This document shows positions 1-7,200 of a DNA stretch of 21,980 nucleotides, one piece after another (position 1 is the stretch's first letter; each line of letters begins with the position of its first letter). Source of the stretch: F1-120-MAGs023 sp038228615 (GTDB lineage Bacteria; Actinomycetota; Acidimicrobiia; IMCC26256; PALSA-610); assembly GCA_038228615.1 (NCBI GenBank), contig JBBRPC010000034.1, positions 1 through 21,980 on the forward strand, given 5' to 3'. A model generated the notes under the pieces. The model saw only the letters and a program-made list of their open reading frames with translations. It was not told where the DNA came from and ran no database searches. The position numbers and the translations under genes were made by a program.

Positions 1-420
1 AGCGCATGGATGCTTGGCAGCAGCACGGATCAGCTCTACCGCAAATTCGAGGACGGCGTATTGCGCATCCGTAACATGCTGCCCGCAACGGCAGCCACGA
101 CGACCATCAATCGGCGCTCGGCGGAATATGGTCGCCCGATCACCATTGACCTCGACTTCGATGCTCGAAACCATGTGGCGACCGTGCGTTCCTGGTCCGA
201 CCGCGCCCGTTGCGCGACGATTGATCAATCCAGCTTTGATCGCCTCGATACCGCGCATCGGACTTCCGGGAAGGTTCCACTCCGCGTTGGTCGCGAATGA
301 TTCGAGATATTCCTCGACCGTGCCCTGGTCGGCATTTAACGAGAGGCGCGCGACAAGATTGCGTACGGCCAACTCGTCGCTCAGGGCCTGGATCTCTTGG
401 CTTGTGTGTTCTGAGGTCAT
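1..420 (-). CDS. SnoaL/NTF2-like domain protein (partial, runs off left edge)
   Basis: An open frame of 140 codons runs from ATG at 420 to the window edge without a stop. The N-terminal half has the look of the SnoaL-like (NTF2 fold) family: a helix with ELAVRNLVARLS near residues 16-27, then FATNAEWNLPG near 42-52, then a GRHMVSSIEVEV strand near 80-91. This fold serves small-molecule isomerases, hydratases and many proteins of unknown role, so no reaction can be named. Its ATG overlaps the TGA of the upstream aminotransferase (ATGA at 417-420), so the two are co-transcribed and probably translationally coupled. From about residue 98 the sequence stops resembling the family, and codon use looks better in the neighbouring frame; a frameshift is possible. 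Confidence 0.6.
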   Translation of the reverse strand, partial: MTSEHTSQEIQALSDELAVRNLVARLSLNADQGTVEEYLESFATNAEWNLPGSPMRGIEAIKAGLINRRATGAVGPGTHGRHMVSSIEVEVNGDRATIFRRAPIDGRRGCRCGQHVTDAQYAVLEFAVELIRAAAKHPCA

Positions 421-1640
421 GATCGCAGCGCCGCTGCGAGCGCGTCGACGACGGTGTCGATTTCGCCGTCGGTGATGACGAGCGGTGGACACCAGGTAAG
501 CGTTTCGGGGTTGACCGCGCGTGTGATCACCCCGGCAGCCAACAGCGCGTCGCGCACTGCGAACGCGTCGACGTCAACGGGTAGCACCGTTGCACCAACA
601 GCGACCTCGTGACGCACTTCGCGTAAGAGGCCATCGGTTTGTAGCGCGGCGAATCCGGCGAAGAGTCGTTGGCCGACCATCGGCGCGCGCGCAATCAGGT
701 GCTCATCTTCGATGATGTCGAGGTTGGCAAGCGCCGCGGCGCAAGCAGTTGGATGACCGGAATAGGTGTGACCGTGCCGCAACATCCACGTGGGATCGCT
801 CTCGAGCGCATCGCAAATGTCTCGATTCGCGATCACTCCGCCAAGTGGGATGTATCCCGATGTCACCGCTTTCGCGAACGTGATGAGATCCGGCGTGACA
901 TTGAAGTGCTGTGCGCCGAACCAGGCGCCGAGACGGCCGAAGCCGCAGATCACCTCGTCGAAAATCAAATACGCACCATGCTGGTCGGCGAGCCGACGCA
1001 GACCAGCGAGATAACCATCCGTTGGGGGGAACACCCCACCAGCGCCTTGGACTGGTTCGGTCAATATTGCCGCGACCGTATTGCCATGTTCTGACATGAA
1101 GCTCGCCATCGCTTCGATGTCGTCGGGAGGGAGATTGACGACACCGTCGAGAAATGGACCGAACCCTTCTTGGTTCGCGGGAATGCCTTGCGCCGACAAT
1201 CCGCCATACGTCACGCCGTGGTAACCGCGACCGCGACTCACGATGACATTGCGCTCCGGATGACCACGTCGCACCTGAGCGATTCTGGCTAATTTCATTG
1301 CAGAATCCACGGCTTCGGAGCCAGAGCTTGTGAGGAAGACGCGCCCATTCGCAAACGGTGCGTACCCGGCGACGCGCGCAGCGACGGCCTCCGCCGGCTC
1401 GTTGCTAAAGGGTTCGAAGCAATGGTATGCGGCAATGTTGTGCATCTGCGCGGTCACGGCTTCGGTGATTGAACGCTGTCCGAATCCGACGTTCGCATAC
1501 CACAGCGATGCCATGCCGTCGATGTATTCCTTGTCGTCGCTGTCGACGACGCGGGCGCCGTCACCTCGCACGATCCGGATGTAGTCGCGCTGCGGTCGTG
1601 TTGGCCGCGCATACGGGTGAAGGAACGCTCCAGTCGTCAT
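417..1640 (-). CDS. Class III PLP-dependent aminotransferase
   Basis: A 407-residue fold-type I aminotransferase of class III (omega-amino acid or diamine transaminase type). It would move an amino group from an amine or omega-amino acid to a keto acid in the cytoplasm. Visible motifs are SSGSEA near residues 105-110 (phosphate binding), YHG at 140-142 (ring stacking), FDEV with Asp228 (pyridine nitrogen) and TFAKAVTSGY with the likely Schiff-base Lys257. The length is normal for the family. The ATG at 1640 was chosen because the frame upstream to 1778 runs into the divergent ATPase gene and lacks family sequence. A TACCCT box on the minus strand lies 8 nt upstream, which fits a leaderless start. 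It overlaps the downstream SnoaL-like gene by ATGA. Substrate cannot be told. Confidence 0.9.
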   Translation of the reverse strand: MTTGAFLHPYARPTRPQRDYIRIVRGDGARVVDSDDKEYIDGMASLWYANVGFGQRSITEAVTAQMHNIAAYHCFEPFSNEPAEAVAARVAGYAPFANGRVFLTSSGSEAVDSAMKLARIAQVRRGHPERNVIVSRGRGYHGVTYGGLSAQGIPANQEGFGPFLDGVVNLPPDDIEAMASFMSEHGNTVAAILTEPVQGAGGVFPPTDGYLAGLRRLADQHGAYLIFDEVICGFGRLGAWFGAQHFNVTPDLITFAKAVTSGYIPLGGVIANRDICDALESDPTWMLRHGHTYSGHPTACAAALANLDIIEDEHLIARAPMVGQRLFAGFAALQTDGLLREVRHEVAVGATVLPVDVDAFAVRDALLAAGVITRAVNPETLTWCPPLVITDGEIDTVVDALAAALRS

Positions 1641-1648
1641 GCCGCAGG

Positions 1649-1658
1649 AGGGTACTCT
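1649..1658. promoter_or_regulatory. Interlocked bidirectional -10 element
   Basis: The 10-mer AGGGTACTCT contains TACTCT on the plus strand (1653-1658), 6 nt before the ATG at 1665. It also contains TACCCT on the minus strand (1654 down to 1649), 8 nt before the ATG at 1640. The two hexamers share the central TA. The spacing places both transcription starts at or next to the start codons. No convincing -35 hexamer was seen for either direction. Promoter function is inferred from position and the TANNNT consensus. Confidence 0.6.
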
Positions 1659-1664
1659 GCACGC

Positions 1665-2564
1665 ATGGTCTGGACTCCGCCCGTGTCGGTCGACGCGGTT
1701 GCCGCTGGCCTCGCGGCGTACGACTACATCGCCGACGAAGGCCTCGCGACGACCATATTCCTCGGGCTCGCGTTGCAACGTCCCGTGCTGTTCGAAGGTG
1801 AGGCTGGCGTCGGCAAGACCGAAGTTGCCAAGGTGCTAGCAGCGTGGCTGGGCGGCCCGCTCATTCGTTTGCAGTGTTATGACGGCATCGATGCCTCGCA
1901 GGCCGTATACGAATGGGACTATGCGCGCCAGCTGTTGCATCTTCGAGCGCTCGAAGCTACACGTCGCGATGTCAACGAGGACGAGCTGTACGACGAGCGC
2001 TTCCTCATCCGACGTCCACTCCTCGCCGCGATCGGCCACGACGGTGATGTCCCCCCAATTTTGTTAATCGACGAAATCGACAGGGCCGACGACGAATTCG
2101 AAGCGTTCCTGCTCGAGGTATTGGCCGACAACACGATCACCATCCCCGAATTCGGGACAGTGCATGCGACTGTTGCTCCGATCACGATCCTCACGTCGAA
2201 CCGCACGCGAGATGTGCACGACGCGCTGAAACGGCGTTGCTTGTATCACTGGATCGACCATCCCGATTTCGAGCGCGAGCTCGCAATCGTGAGGTTGCGC
2301 GCGCCGAACGTTGGCGAGGCGCTCGCTCGCGATGTCGCGGCTGCAGCTATTACGTTGCGCGACCTATCGCTCTACAAACCGCCGGGTGTTGCCGAAACGA
2401 TCGACTGGGCGCGAGCGATCGCTGCGCTCGGTCAGACGCGCCTCGATGCTCGTTCGGTGACAGCAACGCTTGGCACCGTCGTGAAATATCGCGAGGATCA
2501 AGCGAAGGTGCGCGCGCACGGCATCGATGCCCTCGTGCAGGTCGCGCTCGAACGCGCGTCGTGA
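1665..2564 (+). CDS. MoxR/CoxD-type AAA+ ATPase
   Basis: A 299-residue AAA+ ATPase of the MoxR/CoxD group. These proteins work with a VWA-domain partner to remodel or metallate target enzymes; CoxD is needed to build the Cu-S-Mo site of aerobic CO dehydrogenase. Walker A is GEAGVGKT at residues 45-52 (Lys51). Walker B is LLIDEID at 133-139. Sensor 1 is in LTSNRTRD near 176-183, with candidate arginine-finger residues KRRC at 189-192. The ATG at 1665 sits 6 nt after a TACTCT box, so the mRNA is probably leaderless. It is first in a five-gene plus-strand run (ATPase, VWA, two XdhC proteins, SDR), and the VWA partner follows 22 nt later. The CoxD-like reading rests mainly on these neighbours. 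Confidence 0.88.
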   Translation: MVWTPPVSVDAVAAGLAAYDYIADEGLATTIFLGLALQRPVLFEGEAGVGKTEVAKVLAAWLGGPLIRLQCYDGIDASQAVYEWDYARQLLHLRALEATRRDVNEDELYDERFLIRRPLLAAIGHDGDVPPILLIDEIDRADDEFEAFLLEVLADNTITIPEFGTVHATVAPITILTSNRTRDVHDALKRRCLYHWIDHPDFERELAIVRLRAPNVGEALARDVAAAAITLRDLSLYKPPGVAETIDWARAIAALGQTRLDARSVTATLGTVVKYREDQAKVRAHGIDALVQVALERAS

Positions 2565-2586
2565 CTATTTGAAATCTGCAGATGCA

Positions 2587-3735
2587 ATGTTGAACGCCAC
2601 TCTCGAACATTCGTACAGCATCCCGGTTGCCTTCGCTCGAGTGCTACGCGGCTCAGGGCTTGATGTGCCGGTTGGCGCCACCGTCACGTTTGCGCAGGCA
2701 CTGGCACACGTTGGGATTGCAGACCGCGATCGCGTGTACTGGGCCGGACACTCCACGATGGTGCATCGCCCCGAGGACCGGTTGTTGTACGACAAGGCAT
2801 TTGCTGCGTTTTGGGATCAGCGCGTTGGCGAAACCGATGGTGCGGGTATCGCGATCGCTTTGCCGATCGTGCTTGCCGTCGACACTGGCGATGACGACGA
2901 CGCTGTCGACGACGGCTCCGATGCGGACGACGGTTTCGACGCTCCGATGATCACGATGCGATGGAGCGCGCACGAACAACTGCAACAACGCGATTTCGCC
3001 GAGTATTCAGACGAGGAATTTGCAGAAGCTAGCGAGCTCCTGACAAAGATGCGATTGTCGGTCGCTTCGCAACCCTCGCGTCGTCACCGACGCTCGCACG
3101 CTCGCCATCGCGGCTTGCCTGATGTGCAACGGACAGTACGGTACGCGCTGCGTACTGAAGGCGAACCAATCCGACGCTTCTCGCGGCAACGCTCGACGCG
3201 GCCTCGAAGGATCGTGCTGCTGCTCGACGTCTCCGGCTCGATGGAACCCTATGCCCGAGCGTTTGTGCGCTTCGTGCACGCTTCTGTGCTCAGTCGCAAG
3301 CGCGTCGAGGTGTTCGCGATCGGAACGCGATTGACGCGCATCACCCGCGAACTCCAGTCGCGTGATCCTGACGCTGCGGTGCGAGCTGCTGCGGAACAGG
3401 TTGTCGATTGGGCCGGCGGCACCAGACTCGGTGAAGGTATCCACGCCTTCAACGACGAGTGGGGTGTGCGAGGCATGGCGCGCGGCGCCGATGTGGTGAT
3501 CATGTCCGATGGTTGGGATCGCGGCGATTCCAACGTGCTGGGCGAACAAATGCAACGCCTGCAACGAGTGGCACACCGCACGATTTGGGTGAATCCGCTC
3601 AAGGCTTCGGAGGGCTATGCGCCGCTGGCGCAAGGCATGGCGGCTGCGTTGCCGTCGATCGACGTATTCATCGAAGGTCACTCCCTTGCGGCATTGACCA
3701 ATCTGTCAGATGTGATCGGAGGACCTCACCAATGA
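2587..3735 (+). CDS. CoxE-like VWA-domain protein
   Basis: A 382-residue protein of the CoxE/VWA family, the usual partner of MoxR-type ATPases. The C-terminal half is a von Willebrand A domain: LLLDVSGSMEPYA near residues 211-223 carries the MIDAS DxSxS motif (Asp214, Ser216, Ser218). A later GGTRLGE supplies the MIDAS threonine and MSDGWD the second aspartate, so metal binding looks intact. Residues 101-118 form a strongly acidic linker, followed by an Arg/His-rich stretch around 164-175. The N-terminal part is the helical region typical of CoxE proteins. ATG 2587 was chosen because it is the first in-frame ATG after the ATPase stop. Its TGA overlaps the next gene's ATG (ATGA at 3732-3735), which supports one operon. 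No Shine-Dalgarno sequence is obvious. Confidence 0.87.
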   Translation: MLNATLEHSYSIPVAFARVLRGSGLDVPVGATVTFAQALAHVGIADRDRVYWAGHSTMVHRPEDRLLYDKAFAAFWDQRVGETDGAGIAIALPIVLAVDTGDDDDAVDDGSDADDGFDAPMITMRWSAHEQLQQRDFAEYSDEEFAEASELLTKMRLSVASQPSRRHRRSHARHRGLPDVQRTVRYALRTEGEPIRRFSRQRSTRPRRIVLLLDVSGSMEPYARAFVRFVHASVLSRKRVEVFAIGTRLTRITRELQSRDPDAAVRAAAEQVVDWAGGTRLGEGIHAFNDEWGVRGMARGADVVIMSDGWDRGDSNVLGEQMQRLQRVAHRTIWVNPLKASEGYAPLAQGMAAALPSIDVFIEGHSLAALTNLSDVIGGPHQ

Positions 3736-4049
3736 GAGACGTGATTCTGGATATTGAACGTTGGCGAGCCAGCGGTCGGCGTATCGCTGTCGCGCGAGTG
3801 GTCGCGACCGAAGGATCGAGCCCTCGCGCCGCGGGGGCTGCGATGGTGGTGAACGACAATGGTGAGGTCGCCGGATCAGTGTCGGGTGGCTGTGTCGAGG
3901 GCGCAGTTGTGACAGCCGCGACTGAGGTGCTGGCTGGCACGAGGTCGCCAGGCGTCATTTCGTTTGGCTATTCAGACGATGACGCGTTCGCTGTCGGACT
4001 GACGTGCGGTGGAACGATTCATTTGTTCGTTGAGGAACTGGCTTGGTGA
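3732..4049 (+). CDS. XdhC/CoxI family protein, N-terminal domain only
   Basis: A 105-residue stand-alone XdhC/CoxI domain. XdhC-type proteins bind molybdenum cofactor, help its sulfuration and hand it to xanthine dehydrogenase-family enzymes; CoxI-type proteins serve CO dehydrogenase-like enzymes. Motifs seen are EGSSPRAAGAAMVV, GSVSGGCVEGAV with its conserved cysteine, and GLTCGGTIHLFVE with a second conserved cysteine. The Rossmann-fold second half found in long XdhC proteins is absent here and is supplied by the next gene. The start overlaps the VWA gene (ATGA), and the stop TGA at 4047-4049 overlaps the GTG of the next gene. Two adjacent short and long XdhC genes are a common arrangement in Actinobacteria and Chloroflexi, so this is probably not a broken gene. 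Confidence 0.88.
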   Translation: MRDVILDIERWRASGRRIAVARVVATEGSSPRAAGAAMVVNDNGEVAGSVSGGCVEGAVVTAATEVLAGTRSPGVISFGYSDDDAFAVGLTCGGTIHLFVEELAW

Positions 4050-4834
4050 TCTACGAACGGCTGCGCGACGCGCTTGTCGCGCAACGACCAGTTGTGCTGG
4101 CCACAATTATCGAGGGCGCGCCGATCGGTGCGAAGTTGCTGATTGAACCCGGCGCCGAGCCGTTGGGCACGCTCGGCAATCACGATCTCGATCGCGTCGT
4201 CACACGCGACGCGCTCGGCGAACTTGCGGCGGGAATCACAAGCACACGGCACTACGGAACGAATGGCGAGGCGCGTGAGCGCGATATTTCAGTGTTCATC
4301 GAGTCGTATGCGCCTCCGCCCAGCATGATTATCTTCGGCGCAGTCGATTTCACTGCTGCGCTTGCTCGTGTAGCCAAAGTGCTCGGATATCACGTCACGG
4401 TGTGCGACGCCCGTCCGGTATTCGCGACAACGACTCGCTTTCCAATGGCGGATGTGGTCGCGAACGACTGGCCCGACCGATTCCTTGCCTCGCTTGCTGA
4501 GCCGTTGAGCCAGCGCGACGCTGTCTGCGTGTTGACGCACGACACGAAGTTCGACGTGCCAGCGATTGCAGGGTCGCTGGCGACTGACGTCGGATATATC
4601 GGCGCGATGGGTAGCCGGCGAACACACTTGAACCGCTTGGAGCGGTTGCGTGAGGTCGGCATCAGCGACCATCAGTTGGCGCGGGTGCGGTCGCCGATCG
4701 GTCTCGACTTAGGTGGCCGCACGCCTGAGGAGACTGCGGTATCCATCTGCGCCGAAATCATCAGTATCCGCACCGGACGTGCGGGTGCGCCGCTCAGCGC
4801 ACTCGATGGTCCGATTCACAATCAGGACGGTTGA
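4046..4834 (+). CDS. XdhC family protein with Rossmann C-terminal domain
   Basis: A 262-residue XdhC-family protein for molybdenum-cofactor sulfuration or insertion. Residues 1-90 are a divergent XdhC/CoxI domain (GAKLLIEPGAEPLGTLG). Residues from about 92 form the XdhC Rossmann domain: SMIIFGAVDFTAALARV as the nucleotide-binding turn, then CVLTHDTKFDVP, YIGAMGSRRTHLNRL and SPIGLDLGGRTPEETAVSI, all family hallmarks. The start is taken as GTG 4046, which gives a GTGA overlap with the preceding stop. TTG 4043 would also be in frame but gives a longer overlap. The protein lacks the cysteine motifs of its small neighbour, so the pair probably divides labour. The target molybdoenzyme is not in this window. 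Confidence 0.87.
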   Translation: MIYERLRDALVAQRPVVLATIIEGAPIGAKLLIEPGAEPLGTLGNHDLDRVVTRDALGELAAGITSTRHYGTNGEARERDISVFIESYAPPPSMIIFGAVDFTAALARVAKVLGYHVTVCDARPVFATTTRFPMADVVANDWPDRFLASLAEPLSQRDAVCVLTHDTKFDVPAIAGSLATDVGYIGAMGSRRTHLNRLERLREVGISDHQLARVRSPIGLDLGGRTPEETAVSICAEIISIRTGRAGAPLSALDGPIHNQDG

Positions 4835-4836
4835 CG

Positions 4837-5586
4837 ATGGACCTTGGAATCAGCGGCCGGACGGCGGTCGTTGCGGCCGGAAGTGCCGGATTGGGTTTCG
4901 CCACTGCGCTCGCACTGGTGCAGGAGGGGGCGCATGTCGCGATTTGCGGTCGAGACGAGGTGAGACTCGAGGCGGCGATTGCGCGATTGGGCAAAGAGTC
5001 GATCGGGATCGTGGCCGATGTGAGTGACCCGCGTGAAGGTGCTCGCTTCGTCGAGGCCGCTCGCGATGCGCTCGGTGGTTGCGACATTCTGGTGGCGAAT
5101 GCAGGTGGTCCGCCGGGTGGCAACTTTGCGACCACTGACCTTGATGCGTATCAGTACGCATTCGACTTGGATTGCCGCAGCGCGATCTCAATGTGCCAGG
5201 CGGCCATCCCTGGGATGCGGGCGAAAGGGTGGGGGAGAGTCGTTGCGATTACCTCCATCGGAGCGAAACAGCCAATAGGGGGATTGATGGCCTCGAGCGT
5301 TGCACGCGCGGCGCTGACCTCTTTCTTGAAGATCACGGCGCGAGAGGTCGCTCCGGAAGGTGTGACGGTCAACAATCTGTGTCCTGGTCTGCATGCCACC
5401 GACCGCCTGACTGGCCTGTACGACGAGAACACTCGGGAAGCGCTTGCGGCGAGGGTCCCGAGTGGATCGCTCGGCGATCCGGGAGATTTCGGCGCCGTCG
5501 CAGCGTTCCTGTGTTCCGAACATGCCCGTTACGTCACTGGTACTTCAATACAAATCGATGGCGGAACCTACGCCGGATTGTTGTAG
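4837..5586 (+). CDS. SDR-family protein with non-canonical active site
   Basis: A 249-residue protein of the short-chain dehydrogenase/reductase fold, closest in look to the 3-oxoacyl-ACP-reductase-like group. The nucleotide-binding turn is AAGSAGLGFA near residues 13-22, not the usual TGxxxGIG. The NAG motif (VANAG, 86-90) is present. The catalytic serine Ser140 is present (AITSIGAKQP). The usual Tyr and Lys at +13 and +17 are replaced by Ser153 and Arg157 (MASSVARAA). The C-terminal YVTGTSIQIDGG motif is normal. A subgroup of SDR proteins is known to share the ITS...KQP pattern and to lack the classical tetrad, so this is probably inherited and not a sequencing error. It starts 2 nt after the XdhC stop, in the same operon. 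The reaction is unknown. Confidence 0.87.
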   Translation: MDLGISGRTAVVAAGSAGLGFATALALVQEGAHVAICGRDEVRLEAAIARLGKESIGIVADVSDPREGARFVEAARDALGGCDILVANAGGPPGGNFATTDLDAYQYAFDLDCRSAISMCQAAIPGMRAKGWGRVVAITSIGAKQPIGGLMASSVARAALTSFLKITAREVAPEGVTVNNLCPGLHATDRLTGLYDENTREALAARVPSGSLGDPGDFGAVAAFLCSEHARYVTGTSIQIDGGTYAGLL

Positions 5587-5599
5587 CGAGACGCGCTAC
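5583..5599. terminator. Hairpin shared by two convergent genes
   Basis: GTAGCG (5583-5588), loop AGACG, CGCTAC (5594-5599) form a perfect 6-bp stem. The plus-strand SDR stop TAG (5584-5586) and the minus-strand synthetase stop TAG (complement of 5596-5598) lie in opposite arms. It may act as a bidirectional terminator or RNA 3' end. There is no clear T-run, so intrinsic termination is uncertain. Confidence 0.4.
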
Positions 5600-7176
5600 G
5601 AGGTGTGGGCCTCGGCTGCGAGTCCCTTGGCCCACCGGTAATCGGGTTTGCCCGATGGAGACCGAACCATCAACTCGACAACGGTCAGTGTTCGCGGCAC
5701 CTTGTAGCCAGCGATATGGCCCCGACAATGTTCGGCCAACTCCTCGATGGTCGCACTCGCGCCATCTCTGAATTGGACGACGGCGCTGACGTGTTCGCCC
5801 CATCGAGTATCGGGGACACCGACGACGGTCGCGTCGAACACCGCGGGGTGGCTCTTGAGCGCCGCTTCGACTTCTTCGGGGAAGATCTTTTCGCCGCCGG
5901 AGTTGATGCATTGGCTACCGCGCCCAAGGACGGTGATCGTGCCATCATCTTCGATGACGGCCTTGTCGCCAGGGATTGCCCATCTGACGCCACCAACCTC
6001 GACGAAGGTCGCAGCGCTTTTCGTGTCGTCCTTCCAATAGCCAACGGGGACGTGCCCACGTCGTGCCAGCATTCCAACCACTCCAGGACCGCATTCCACG
6101 AAGTCGTCGTCGATGACCGTCGTCCACTCGTTCATGCGGAACCGCGGGCCCTTCGCTGTGATGTCGACTGCACCGTTCGCGCCGGTTTCTGAAGCTCCGA
6201 AACTATCGAGCACCATGGCATTGGGCATACGTTCGTTGATTTCCTGCTTGATCGACGGCGAAAGAATTGCGCCGCCGCTCACGATCGCAAATACCGACGC
6301 TGGCGCGGAGCGGTGAGCGAGCGCATCGACGAGCGGCCGTGCCATCGCATCACCAACAAGACTGATCGTGTTCACGTTTTCCTGTTCACACAAATCCCAA
6401 ACCGCGTCAGCATCAAACTTTCGCGACGACCACAGCACCAGTTTGTTGCCACCGAGCAACGTGACCCATGAGGTCCATTGCGCGTTGCCGTGCATCAGCG
6501 GTGCCAGCGCCATCGAGCAGGCCTGGTGTTCGCCGATTGAGGCGGCAATCTCTTCTGGTGTTGAAATCCCCTTGCCTCCATAGTTGCCGCCGCCCATCGC
6601 GGCGAAGAAGATCCCTTCCTGATGCCACATCACGCCCTTTGGCATGCCAGTGGTACCGCCGGTATACAGCACGTACAGATCTTCAGGGGAGCGAGAGGCG
6701 AGCGCGGATCTGTCGCTCGAGGCATTGGCAATCGCCGATTCATACTCCGTTGCGCCCAGATTGTCGGTGACGTCGGTGCCATCGTCGAGCCGCAAGAAGT
6801 GTTGCAGCTTTGGCAGATTTCCTGCGATCGACTCGATGATCGGACCGAACTCTGCTTCGTATACGACCGCTGCAAGATCGGCGTTGTCGAACAGGTATTG
6901 AAGTTCCTCTGCCACATATCGATAGTTGACATTGATCGGAACAAGCCGCGCCTTGTAACAACCGATCATCGCCTCAAGCCATTCGGCCCGATTGAAGGCA
7001 TAGATACCAACCCAAGCGCCCTGGGCGAGGCCTGCCGCTAGCAGGTGATGAGCGAAACGAGTGCTTCGTTCGTCGAGCTCGGCGTACGTGAGCGTGCGGT
7101 CGGCTGCGACGAGCGCGACGCGGTTGGGAGCCGTGTCGGCCACAATTTCGAAGAGGTCAGCGAGTTGAAAGGCCAT
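5596..7176 (-). CDS. Acyl-CoA synthetase (AMP-binding, FadD-type)
   Basis: A 526-residue ANL-superfamily adenylate-forming enzyme that activates a carboxylic acid to acyl-AMP and then acyl-CoA in the cytoplasm. The P-loop-like motif is YTGGTTGMPKG at residues 171-181. The SFGASETGANG stretch is the aromatic/acid substrate-adenylate region. GGEKIFPEEVE marks the C-terminal domain hinge, and SGKPDYRWAK near the end holds the catalytic lysine. All core motifs are intact and the length is normal. It resembles actinobacterial FadD-type synthetases annotated for long-chain or sterol-side-chain acids, but the substrate cannot be read from sequence. ATG 7176 is 6 nt downstream of a minus-strand TAACAT box, which fits a leaderless start. 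It is convergent with the SDR gene (9 nt apart) and divergent from the lipoprotein gene (24 nt apart). Confidence 0.92.
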   Translation of the reverse strand: MAFQLADLFEIVADTAPNRVALVAADRTLTYAELDERSTRFAHHLLAAGLAQGAWVGIYAFNRAEWLEAMIGCYKARLVPINVNYRYVAEELQYLFDNADLAAVVYEAEFGPIIESIAGNLPKLQHFLRLDDGTDVTDNLGATEYESAIANASSDRSALASRSPEDLYVLYTGGTTGMPKGVMWHQEGIFFAAMGGGNYGGKGISTPEEIAASIGEHQACSMALAPLMHGNAQWTSWVTLLGGNKLVLWSSRKFDADAVWDLCEQENVNTISLVGDAMARPLVDALAHRSAPASVFAIVSGGAILSPSIKQEINERMPNAMVLDSFGASETGANGAVDITAKGPRFRMNEWTTVIDDDFVECGPGVVGMLARRGHVPVGYWKDDTKSAATFVEVGGVRWAIPGDKAVIEDDGTITVLGRGSQCINSGGEKIFPEEVEAALKSHPAVFDATVVGVPDTRWGEHVSAVVQFRDGASATIEELAEHCRGHIAGYKVPRTLTVVELMVRSPSGKPDYRWAKGLAAEAHTS

Positions 7177-7182
7177 TCGGCG

Positions 7183-7192
7183 ATGTTAGGTT
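7183..7192. promoter_or_regulatory. Interlocked bidirectional -10 element
   Basis: ATGTTAGGTT holds TAACAT on the minus strand (7188 down to 7183), 6 nt before the synthetase ATG at 7176. It also holds TAGGTT on the plus strand (7187-7192), 8 nt before the lipoprotein GTG at 7201. The two boxes share the TA at 7187-7188, the same geometry as at 1649-1658. Both start codons would lie at the transcript 5' ends. Function is inferred from position and consensus. Confidence 0.57.
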
Positions 7193-7200
7193 GCAGAGCT

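Noticed and set aside
10..475. Plus-strand open frames at the left edge
   Set aside because: They oppose the SnoaL-like gene, whose ATGA overlap with the aminotransferase and family-like N-terminus support the minus strand.
1641..1778. N-terminal extension of the aminotransferase to 1778
   Set aside because: The extension is Arg-rich, lacks family sequence and would overlap the divergent ATPase gene and both -10 boxes.
3007..3681. 224-codon open frame on the minus strand
   Set aside because: Antisense to the VWA domain, whose MIDAS motifs show that the plus frame is the real one.
3732..4834. Two XdhC genes as one frameshifted gene
   Set aside because: The large protein has its own divergent N-terminal XdhC domain and both genes have proper starts; short plus long XdhC pairs are common.
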